From: VBAS01 sp035318985
GTDB lineage: Bacteria > Bacteroidota > Bacteroidia > Chitinophagales > Chitinophagaceae
DNA: 64,000 bases
Reading direction: 5' to 3'
Assembly: GCA_035318985.1 (NCBI GenBank)
Contig: DATHDP010000112.1
Location: 25,469 to 89,468 of the forward strand
Shown: positions 55,101-62,379 of the stretch, piece after piece
How the letters are laid out: each line of letters opens with the position of its first letter
Position numbering within the stretch: position 1 is the stretch's first letter
Notes under the pieces: generated by a model
Database searches by the model: none
Seen by the model: only the letters and a program-made list of their open reading frames with translations
Told to the model about the DNA's origin: nothing
Made by a program: the position numbers and the translations under genes

Positions 55101-55548
55101 CGCCAGAGGTGCCGATCCAAAGATTACCCAAATGATCCTCGAGAATGGAGGCAACTGTATCATTACTTAAACTGGAAGCATCTTTCGGATCACGCCTGAA
55201 ATGAGTAAATGTATTTGTTGCCGGATCAAACTTATCAAGGCCCGATCCTAACGTTCCTATCCAGATCATATCCTCAGCATCATTAAACACACGAAAAAGA
55301 ATACCACTTGTCAATGAATTGGGATTACGGGGATCGTTTGTATATACTTTGAAATTGATACCATCATATCGTTTCAATCCCTGGTCAAAAGTGGCGACCC
55401 ACAAAAATCCTTGCTTATCCTGCGTCATATCTGCAATTGCAGCCGAAAAACTTGTTGTTACCTGGGTGAAGCTGAGGTCCTGGGCATGTAATACATTTAT
55501 ACAAAACAGTAATAAGCAAAACTCAATGCGGAATAAAAACTTTCTCAT
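52180..55548 (-). CDS. Propeller-sensor histidine kinase without output domain (array member 4)
   Basis: A 1122-residue kinase from ATG 55548 (signal peptide MRKFLFRIEFCLLLFCINVL); an ATG at 55566 would add six residues. The periplasmic part has about fourteen two-component-propeller repeats of the form DxxGxLWxGTxxGLDxFD with N-D-P linkers, then a Y_Y_Y domain (~720-795) and a membrane helix (~810-829). The shared module follows with His885. One glycine of the conserved AHGGEL segment is Asp here (KAHDGEL). Typical HTCS proteins with this sensor end in receiver and AraC domains; this one stops after the ATPase. It lies 10 bases downstream of member 5. Confidence 0.9.
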   Translation of the reverse strand: MRKFLFRIEFCLLLFCINVLHAQDLSFTQVTTSFSAAIADMTQDKQGFLWVATFDQGLKRYDGINFKVYTNDPRNPNSLTSGILFRVFNDAEDMIWIGTLGSGLDKFDPATNTFTHFRRDPKDASSLSNDTVASILEDHLGNLWIGTSGGLDMLDKKTGKFIHYRNDANDPSSLSHNEVSKIFEDKKGELWIGCLSFIDEKTPGTGGLNRFDRKTGKFIRYLNDPLNPKSIPDNRIYDLYEDREGNFWISTFGGPFFKMDRNTGEFTRYYPDPLKSGTLSQTPAPEKAFSRARFITEDATGALWIGFSNAGINRYDPVSKKSTHYGYVYEGEKLLSAKDTATGFASAFVLKALATKDGMFWVSSNQGFFKLDNNKITVPFYKMQQQHANAFYCEENNSILWIGTHDGLLRRDLTTQKEKLWTNDPKDKNSLCFNTLSSIKADDEGNLWLGTRNGLDKFNPATGKFVHYVHDPKNPIAVASNNFDFLFIDHQENLWAASDSGISRMDKNTGQFTNYKKNNIDSTGLGGNFFLCIAEDNDHFIWVASEVGAFRLDTKTGKFRKYISSIFIKSICIDSKGIIWAGGEQALYYYDKAKDEFVLFADQHSAVSVSSIINIMEDDKKNLWVSTATSIIKINEDRTKLRRYTDMNGIRYSNFFFNDNHKAKDGRLFFGEGGGYYSFYPEQLKDTSIAPQLVLSGFKLGESEVKMEPNGILTTPLWKTEEIQLTHDQNVFSFDFFAIDYVSPGDEKYLFMLENYDDEWHDIGSDHRAFFFNVPPGTYNFRVKAVSGDGSSVEKSIRIIINPPWWRSWWAYIVYGFLGLVAAYSIYRYQRSYIIRKERQRTQEKELAQAKEIEKAYNELKTTQQQLIQSEKMASLGELTAGIAHEIQNPLNFVNNFSEVNDELLKELNAEADKGNLEEVKAIAKDISFNSEKINHHGKRADAIVKGMLQHSRSNSGQKEPTDINALADEYLRLAYHGLRAKDKSFNATIKTDFDESIGTVNIIPQDVGRVILNLINNAFYAVDEKKKLNQNGYEPTVSVSTKKTNQKVEIKVRDNGNGIPQKVLDKIFQPFFTTKPTGQGTGLGLSLSYDIVKAHDGELNVETKEGEGSVFTIKLPLKDNI

Positions 55549-55558
55549 GTATGTTATT

Positions 55559-57505
55559 TTATCCAACAGGTAATTTAATAATGAATTCTGTTCCTTCGTT
55601 TTCTTTTGTTTTTACTTTTATTTCACCACCATGTGCTCTTACAATATCATAGCTCAAGGACAAACCCAAACCTGTTCCTTGTCCTGTCGGCTTGGTAGTA
55701 AAGAATGGTTGAAAAATTTTATCTAATACTTTTTGCGGAATGCCATTGCCATTGTCTTTTACACTTATTTCAACTTTGCCATTTGCTTTTTTTGTACTCA
55801 CCGAAACATTGGGCTCATACCCATCCTGATCTTGTTTCTTCTTTTCATCAACAGAATAAAATGCGTTGTTGATCAAATTCAAGATCACTCTTCCTATTTC
55901 CTGGGGAATGATATTTATTTTGCCAATGCTTTCATCAAAATCAGTTTTAATATCAGCATTGAAAGATTTGTCTTTGGCCCTTAGTCCGTGGTAAGCTAAT
56001 CGCAAATACTCATCTGCTAAAGCATTGACATCTGTTGGTTCTTTTTGTCCACTGTTACTACGACTATGCTGAAGCATTCCTTTTACAATTGCGTCTGCTC
56101 TTTTGCCGTGATGATTTATTTTTTCTTCATTCTCTTTAATATTTTTCAAAATTGCCTTTGTCTCATTAAAATTCCCTTTATTCATTTCCTGTTCTGCTTC
56201 ATCAATCAGCTCTGTGTTTACATCAGAGAAATTATTGACGAAATTTAAAGGGTTTTGAATTTCATGTGCAATGCCGGCAGTAAGCTCGCCAAGAGAAGCC
56301 ATTTTTTCTGATTGAATAAGTTGCGATTGAGTAGATCTTAAATGAGTAAGTGTAGTTTCTAAAACTTTATTTGCTTTTTGTTTCTGCCGGTTGTTACGAT
56401 AAAATATGATGGCAAGTAATAAGAATACTCCAACAGCTGCCAGTAATATGTAAATCCGGATCTTATTTTTCAAACTTTCCCTTTCTTGCCTGATCTCCTG
56501 CTGACGCTGTTGTTCATTGATTGCCAGCAATTGAATTTTATGTGTTTTCTCCTGTCCAAAAAGGCTATCGTTCATCGCTAATGCTATTTCATGGTAATAA
56601 TATGCACTATCCAGTTTGTTCGTGGCTTTATAAAGTTTTGCAAGAATCTTGCTGGCATCCAAAATAAAGATCTTCTGAAATGATCTATGCCCGTTATTAA
56701 ATGCCAGTAATGCGTAATAAAGACTAGAGTCAGTATTATTCTTAATATTAAAGAAATATTCAGCAATTTGGAATTGAGAGCTACTGATATTTAACAGGTC
56801 ATTGTTGCTAATAACTTCCCGGTAATAACTAAGGGCTTTATCATAGTTACCTAAGTGATATTGTACATTTCCAAGATGTCTTAATATAAGTGACCTCAAT
56901 GGACTCCTGGTAATATCCATAGATTTTATATTGCTTAAAATCTGGTAAGCATGTTCATGGAAAAACAAAGCAGAGTCAAGAATATTTAATTGTTCATAAG
57001 CGACCCCGATGCTTGTCAAACCGAAGCAAATCATTATTGTAAATGAATGTTTTTCGTTTAATTCTTTTGCCTGGAAAAGATAATTAAGACCCTGTCTTGA
57101 TTCTCCAAGATCAACATAAGCGACCCCGATAAAATTCAAACAACCTGCTTCCATTTCCTGGTTGCCGATACTTCTGCTTATTTGTAATGCATCGAACAAT
57201 GCTTCTAAAGCCTGTGGAAAATCGCCGCCGAGCCGATGATCTTCGCCCAGCGTAATTAATGCCTGCCCCTCCCCTCTTACAAAATTTAATTGACGTGCGA
57301 GTGAAAGAGCTTCTTCAGCAATAATGACTGATGAATCCGGTTTCGAAAAGCGATATTCATCTGCAATGCCGATCAATCTTTTGACCTCGTTAGTATCCTT
57401 TGCGTGTTGTGATAATGTTTTATCGGAATTATCCTGCGCAGCTACATGCACCGAAAAAAAGAAGAAAGAAAAAAATAATGGTAGCTTAAAAAAAAATCTT
57501 TTCAT
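55559..57505 (-). CDS. TPR-sensor histidine kinase (array member 5)
   Basis: A 648-residue kinase with signal peptide (MKRFFFKLPLFFSFFFFSVHVAA), periplasmic TPR-like repeats (~30-320; EALSLARQLNFVRGEGQALIT, ALEALFDALQISRS), a membrane helix (~350-369), the coiled coil KANKVLETTLTHLRSTQ, and the shared module with His414, SDVNTELIDEAEQEMNKGN, LINNAFYSVDEKKKQ and VKDNGNGIP. The C-terminus reads RAHGGEIKVKTKENEGTEF. It is the first gene after the relic of another copy and 10 bases upstream of member 4. The function of the sensor is unknown. Confidence 0.9.
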   Translation of the reverse strand: MKRFFFKLPLFFSFFFFSVHVAAQDNSDKTLSQHAKDTNEVKRLIGIADEYRFSKPDSSVIIAEEALSLARQLNFVRGEGQALITLGEDHRLGGDFPQALEALFDALQISRSIGNQEMEAGCLNFIGVAYVDLGESRQGLNYLFQAKELNEKHSFTIMICFGLTSIGVAYEQLNILDSALFFHEHAYQILSNIKSMDITRSPLRSLILRHLGNVQYHLGNYDKALSYYREVISNNDLLNISSSQFQIAEYFFNIKNNTDSSLYYALLAFNNGHRSFQKIFILDASKILAKLYKATNKLDSAYYYHEIALAMNDSLFGQEKTHKIQLLAINEQQRQQEIRQERESLKNKIRIYILLAAVGVFLLLAIIFYRNNRQKQKANKVLETTLTHLRSTQSQLIQSEKMASLGELTAGIAHEIQNPLNFVNNFSDVNTELIDEAEQEMNKGNFNETKAILKNIKENEEKINHHGKRADAIVKGMLQHSRSNSGQKEPTDVNALADEYLRLAYHGLRAKDKSFNADIKTDFDESIGKINIIPQEIGRVILNLINNAFYSVDEKKKQDQDGYEPNVSVSTKKANGKVEISVKDNGNGIPQKVLDKIFQPFFTTKPTGQGTGLGLSLSYDIVRAHGGEIKVKTKENEGTEFIIKLPVG

Positions 57506-57513
57506 TATTTGTT

Positions 57514-57594
57514 TTATAAAATGATAATAAATTCCGATCCTTCATTCTCTTTCGCCGCCATTTTCAATCATCCTCTCCTTTATATATCATAAGG
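57514..57594 (-). pseudogene. Decayed 3' end of a ninth array kinase
   Basis: Minus-strand translation of the last part gives KMAAKENEGSEFIIIL and a stop (TAA at 57514-57516), which aligns with KVETKEGEGTEFIIIL at the C-terminus of array member 3. Further upstream a TATGATAT block matches the SYDI codons, but a deletion and a frame change separate the two. It lies between member 5 and the hydrolase gene. The rest of the gene is gone, so a kinase copy was lost here by deletion. Confidence 0.6.
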
Positions 57595-57612
57595 TCTGAC
57601 TAAATCTAATGT

Positions 57613-58383
57613 TTATTTGCGTTGCCTGAAAAGCCATTCCATCATTAAAGGATCACTATATGCCCCCAACCATGAAAAATGTCCCACTTCAGGATATTGT
57701 GTAAATCCCGGATGAGCTCCTGCCTTTGTTAATGCCTGCAACATTTCAAGTGAATAAACTGGACTTACAGAAGGATCTTCCGCTCCATGAAATATCCAGA
57801 TCGGTATATGTGCTATAGCTGGTGCTTTTGAAACATCACCACCACCACAAACCGGAACAGCTGCAGCGAATAATTTTGGATACCGCATAATGGCATCATA
57901 AGTTCCAAAACCTCCCATTGAAAGACCGGTAATGTATATTCTTGTGGTATCAACACGCAATGTCTTTTTAAGTTTATCAATTAACTCGATAAGCAATTGC
58001 ATTGGTTTAGTAGGTATAGGCAGCAGACTCATCTGCGTACTATTTCTGTCACGGTTAAAATTTGACCAGCTAATATTTGAAGGGCATTGCGGAGCAATGA
58101 CAAAGGCCGGGTAACGTATCATATTTTCATCCGATGCAAAATTCATTGCACCCCATTTCAATTGCGCTTCATTGTCGTTACCACGTTCACCAGAACCATG
58201 TAAAAAAATTACCAGTGGAAATCTCCGCAAGGTATCGGCATCAGGAAAAAGCTGGCGATAAAGCAACGTGTCGCCTTTATCATTAATATAGCTATTGACG
58301 CTAAACTTTGAAGATGATTGTGAAAATGCAGTTTGCAAGCTCACAGAAAGAAAAATTGTCATTAAAAAAGTAAGAGGCTTCAT
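57613..58383 (-). CDS. Secreted alpha/beta hydrolase (esterase/peptidase-like)
   Basis: A 256-residue exported hydrolase with signal peptide (~1-21, ...QTAFSQS). The catalytic triad is clear: Ser155 in GLSMGGFG, Asp203 in FHGAEDPSVSP and His235 in EVGHFSW; the oxyanion strand is VIFLHGSGERG. The proteins of this type act as carboxylesterases, feruloyl-esterase-like enzymes or peptidases, and the substrate is not predictable. It lies between array members 6 and 5 (11 bases after member 6), so it is part of the kinase operon. Confidence 0.85.
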   Translation of the reverse strand: MKPLTFLMTIFLSVSLQTAFSQSSSKFSVNSYINDKGDTLLYRQLFPDADTLRRFPLVIFLHGSGERGNDNEAQLKWGAMNFASDENMIRYPAFVIAPQCPSNISWSNFNRDRNSTQMSLLPIPTKPMQLLIELIDKLKKTLRVDTTRIYITGLSMGGFGTYDAIMRYPKLFAAAVPVCGGGDVSKAPAIAHIPIWIFHGAEDPSVSPVYSLEMLQALTKAGAHPGFTQYPEVGHFSWLGAYSDPLMMEWLFRQRK

Positions 58384-58394
58384 ATCTTTTCAAT

Positions 58395-60428
58395 TTAATT
58401 ATTAAAAGTTGTCGGAAGTGAAATAGCAAAAACAGATCCTTCTCCTTCTTTCGTTTTTACTTTTAACTCTCCACCATGTGTTTTTACGATGTCATAACTC
58501 AGAGATAATCCCAACCCTGTTCCTTGTCCCGTTGGTTTAGTAGTAAAGAATGGTAGAAAAATTTTGTCCAATACTTTTTGTGGTATGCCATTACCATTGT
58601 CATTCACCTTTATTTCAACACGGCCATTCGTCTTTTTTGTACTAATTGAAACTGTTGGCTCGTAATTATTAACTCCTGATCTCTTTTTTTCGTCAACAGC
58701 ATAAAAAGCATTGTTGATCAAATTCAAAATAACTCTGCCAATATCCTGGGGAATGATATTTACTTGTCCAATGCTATTATCAAAGTCTGTTTTTGTTATT
58801 GCATTAAAAGAGCTGTCTTTTGCACGAAGACCATGATAAGCTAACCGTAAGTATTCATCACATAATGTGTTGATGTCTGTAGGTTCTTTTATACCGTTGC
58901 TGCTTCGTGAATGCTGCAACATTCCTTTTACTATCGTATCAGCCCTTTTACCGTGATGATTTATTTTTTTTTGATTTTCTATAACATCATTCGCCAGGGC
59001 TATTGCAGCTTCTGTTTTACCCCTGATTAATTCATCTTTCATTTCTGTAAGTAATTCTCCATTTACATCCGAAAAATTATTTACGAAGTTCAATGGGTTT
59101 TGAATTTCATGAGCAATGCCGGCTGTGAGTTCACCCAGCGACGCCATTTTCTCGGATTGGACAAGTTGAGATTGGGTAGATCTTAAATTAGTAAGTGTTG
59201 CTTCTAAAACCTTATTTGATCTTTGTTTTTGACGATTGTTTCTAAATAAGAAAACGGCAGCTATTAACAATATGCCCAAACCACCGAGTAAAGAATAGAT
59301 CCTTATTTTGCTTTTTGTTTGCAAACTTTCTTTTTCTAATTCTTGTAAACGAAGTTGCTCATCAAATCCAATATTCTGAAGTTGTTTGATCTTTTCAAGG
59401 CTCAACAAAGAATCTTGTGCAGCATTGGCAAGCTGCAAATAGAGTAGTGCACTGTCGGGTCTTTTTTGATTTTTATAGATATCTACCAAAGAATTGTATG
59501 CTTGAATAATATTTGTTACCTGGCCCGTATTTTGGCCCGTAACCAATCCTAGTTTGGCATAATAAAGAGCGGAGTCATTTTTGCCAGTCTTATTATAATA
59601 CCTGGACATTAGCACATAGCTATCACCTATACTTGAATTATTATTTTGTTCCTTTCCGGATCGCAAAGCATTTAAAAAATTTTCCAGTGCCTGTTCATAT
59701 AAATTTTGTCTCAAATAAATTCTGCCGATATTATTATAATTGTTGCTTCGGTATTTTTTATATCCGGCCCGGTCTGAATAGCCAAGGGATTTCCTGAAAG
59801 AGATCAATGCTGAATCCAGTCCATTCTCCTGTAAAAATTTTGCTCCCAGGTTCATGAAAGCCTGTGAAAGCAGTGTATTGTCATTTATCCTGGTAGCCGT
59901 TTTTATACAATCCTGAATTGTGTTAAGCTGCTTATCGTAATTCCCTGAAGTCGAATATATGCCTGCAACATCACTTTGAATAGTACCTAACATACTTAAT
60001 CTCGCAAATTCAGGCATCCTGCTATTAGTAAATTTGGAAATATTCCAGATGTTCTTTTCGCATTCCTTATTTTCTACAATTTGAAGCGCTTCATTAAAGG
60101 ATCTCATCGCTTTGACATAATTTCCCTGGATACTTGAAATGAGTCCCATTAGATCTAATGCATCTGCTTCCCATAATTTTAACTGTAATTTCCTGGCCAG
60201 TGGAAGATCTTTTTCAATATAAAAAAAGGCACTATCTGAGTTTATATCAAAATAAAAAAGTGCAAGCTCCCTGTTGGCTGCCATTCGCAACGTGTCATTT
60301 ATATTTTGCTCAAGTGCTTTTCGTAAACTGTCTGCTTGATGTTTAGTAGGTTCAAGAAATAGTGGGTTCACCTGTGCTATGGAAAAAACAGGTAACAAAA
60401 TATACAAGGCAATTTTTATTGATCTCAT
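58395..60428 (-). CDS. TPR-sensor histidine kinase (array member 6)
   Basis: A 677-residue kinase with signal peptide (MRSIKIALYILLPVFSIAQ), a longer periplasmic TPR-like array (~30-350; GNYVKAMRSFNEALQIVE, NLYEQALENFLNALRSGKEQ), a membrane helix (~376-395) and the shared module with His440. It differs from its sisters at several places: SRSSNGIKEPTDINTLCDEY, DEKKRSGVNNYEP and KIFLPFFTTKP (Leu for the usual Gln). All catalytic boxes remain. It starts 10 bases after the stop of member 7, and the hydrolase gene follows after 11 bases. Confidence 0.9.
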   Translation of the reverse strand: MRSIKIALYILLPVFSIAQVNPLFLEPTKHQADSLRKALEQNINDTLRMAANRELALFYFDINSDSAFFYIEKDLPLARKLQLKLWEADALDLMGLISSIQGNYVKAMRSFNEALQIVENKECEKNIWNISKFTNSRMPEFARLSMLGTIQSDVAGIYSTSGNYDKQLNTIQDCIKTATRINDNTLLSQAFMNLGAKFLQENGLDSALISFRKSLGYSDRAGYKKYRSNNYNNIGRIYLRQNLYEQALENFLNALRSGKEQNNNSSIGDSYVLMSRYYNKTGKNDSALYYAKLGLVTGQNTGQVTNIIQAYNSLVDIYKNQKRPDSALLYLQLANAAQDSLLSLEKIKQLQNIGFDEQLRLQELEKESLQTKSKIRIYSLLGGLGILLIAAVFLFRNNRQKQRSNKVLEATLTNLRSTQSQLVQSEKMASLGELTAGIAHEIQNPLNFVNNFSDVNGELLTEMKDELIRGKTEAAIALANDVIENQKKINHHGKRADTIVKGMLQHSRSSNGIKEPTDINTLCDEYLRLAYHGLRAKDSSFNAITKTDFDNSIGQVNIIPQDIGRVILNLINNAFYAVDEKKRSGVNNYEPTVSISTKKTNGRVEIKVNDNGNGIPQKVLDKIFLPFFTTKPTGQGTGLGLSLSYDIVKTHGGELKVKTKEGEGSVFAISLPTTFNN

Positions 60429-60438
60429 TTAGTATATT

Positions 60439-62379
60439 TTATACGACAGGTAAATAAATTATAAAACTAGCGCCGTCATCTTCTTTAGTTTCCACTTTTA
60501 ATTCCCCACCATGTGCTTTTACAATATCATAACTCAACGATAAACCCAAACCTGTTCCCTGTCCTGTTGGTTTGGTTGTAAAGAATGGTTGAAAAATTTT
60601 ATCCAATACTTTTTGCGGAATTCCGTTTCCATTATCCTTCACACTTATTTCTACTTTACCATTATTTTTTTTAGTGCTTACTGAAACTATCGGCTCATAT
60701 CCATTGCCAACCTTTTTCTTCTTTTCATCAACAGCATAAAATGCGTTATTGATCAAATTCAAAACAACTCTGCCAATATCTTGAGGAATGATATTAATCT
60801 TGCCAATACTTTCATCAAAATCCGTTTTAAGATCTGCATTGAAAGATTTGTCTTTTGCTCTTAGTCCATGATAAGCTAATCTTAAATATTCCTCAGCTAA
60901 TGCATTAATATCTGTTGGTTCTTTTTGCCCGCTGCTTGTTCTGGAATGTTGCAGCATTCCTTTTACAATTGCATCGGCTCTTTTACCGTGATGATTTATT
61001 TTTTCCAGATTCTGTTTTATGTCATCGGCAATTGCAATAGCTTCTTCTTTTTTGTTGTTATTTAATTCCGTTTTCATTTCATCGATCAACTCATTACTTA
61101 CTTCAGAAAAATTATTGACGAAGTTTAACGGATTCTGAATTTCATGTGCAATGCCTGCCGTCAATTCACCAAGCGAGGCCATTTTTTCTGATTGGATAAG
61201 TTGCGACTGGGTATTCTTTAAATTAGTAAGAGTTGTTTCTAAAACTTTATTTGTTCTTTGTTTTTGCCGGTTGTTCCTGAAAAGAATAACTGCAATTATT
61301 AAAAACACAGCGGCACCTGCCAGCAAAGCCCATTGTCGCATCTTATTCTGATAAGCAAGCCGGGCAGCTTCCAATTCTGTTTGTCTTTCCTGCTCTTTCA
61401 TTGTTGCAGACTGAAGCTGCTGAACTTTTTGTACCCCGTATAAACTATCTTTTGCTGCAGAAGCAATTTGATAATATCTTATTGCTTCTTTAGGATCTTT
61501 TTCCGCATATAGTTCCGCTAATAAACTGCTTGCTGCGAGTATGCGGTTCCTGTACTTAAGCATTTCGCCAAGCTTCAATCCTTCTTTTGCATAAAAAATT
61601 GCGGAATCAGGTTGACCAAGTTTCTTAAAAACCTGGGCCATGGCGTTGACGGCAGTAGCTGCTTCCCTGAATGCTGTTCCCGCCATCGCCGTTGCATTAC
61701 TCTTGCGATAATATTCTATAGCAAGCGGAAGTTCATTTCTTTTTACTGCTATATTTCCCAGCAACCTGTTATTTATAACTATCCAAAGAGGATCCGATGG
61801 ATGTTTTTCCTCAAGTATTTGTACCAGCTTTTCGGCGCTATCCAATTTGTTCAGCTGCTCATATCCATCCGCTAAAAAATATTGTGTAACGGACCATTGA
61901 AAATCATCGTAGTTTTTCTTTAAAAGTTCATCTGATCTTTTAAGATAGGTCATTGCTTTTGTCGCATCCCTGACAGCCAGATATACATTGGCAATGCGAA
62001 CCAAACTGTATATCTGTCCATAAACATAGCGTTCCTCTTCAGATATTTTTAAAGCTTTTAATCCATGTTCCAGGGCATAAGGCAGATCTCCTTTTTCTCT
62101 ATACATAACACATAGTAAGACCAATGCATGGACCTCTCCCTTTTTAAATTTTATCTCGGTTGACCTGGATAAAGCTTCGTTTGCAAGAATTAATGATGTA
62201 TCGGGCTTGTTGGCCCTGTAAGCCTCACCTAATTTACATTTTAATAAAATGCGGGCAGTATCCGTTGTTGCGGCAGAAAGTTTTTTCAGTAAACCGTCCA
62301 CATCTTTAAAGGCTTCCTGCTGAGCTGAAACAGGAATGAAAGAGATCACCGATACCAAAAAGGTCAAATAGAATTTCAT
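60439..62379 (-). CDS. TPR-sensor histidine kinase (array member 7)
   Basis: A 646-residue kinase with signal peptide (MKFYLTFLVSVISFIPVSAQ), periplasmic TPR-like repeats (~25-315; NEALSRSTEIKFKKGEVHAL, GDLPYALEHGLKALKISEE), a membrane helix (~349-368), the coiled coil RTNKVLETTLTNLKNTQ and the shared module with His412. The end, VETKEDDGASFIIYLPVV, is slightly diverged. Its start overlaps the stop of member 8 by 4 bases (ATGA), so the two are translationally coupled. Confidence 0.9.
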   Translation of the reverse strand: MKFYLTFLVSVISFIPVSAQQEAFKDVDGLLKKLSAATTDTARILLKCKLGEAYRANKPDTSLILANEALSRSTEIKFKKGEVHALVLLCVMYREKGDLPYALEHGLKALKISEEERYVYGQIYSLVRIANVYLAVRDATKAMTYLKRSDELLKKNYDDFQWSVTQYFLADGYEQLNKLDSAEKLVQILEEKHPSDPLWIVINNRLLGNIAVKRNELPLAIEYYRKSNATAMAGTAFREAATAVNAMAQVFKKLGQPDSAIFYAKEGLKLGEMLKYRNRILAASSLLAELYAEKDPKEAIRYYQIASAAKDSLYGVQKVQQLQSATMKEQERQTELEAARLAYQNKMRQWALLAGAAVFLIIAVILFRNNRQKQRTNKVLETTLTNLKNTQSQLIQSEKMASLGELTAGIAHEIQNPLNFVNNFSEVSNELIDEMKTELNNNKKEEAIAIADDIKQNLEKINHHGKRADAIVKGMLQHSRTSSGQKEPTDINALAEEYLRLAYHGLRAKDKSFNADLKTDFDESIGKINIIPQDIGRVVLNLINNAFYAVDEKKKKVGNGYEPIVSVSTKKNNGKVEISVKDNGNGIPQKVLDKIFQPFFTTKPTGQGTGLGLSLSYDIVKAHGGELKVETKEDDGASFIIYLPVV

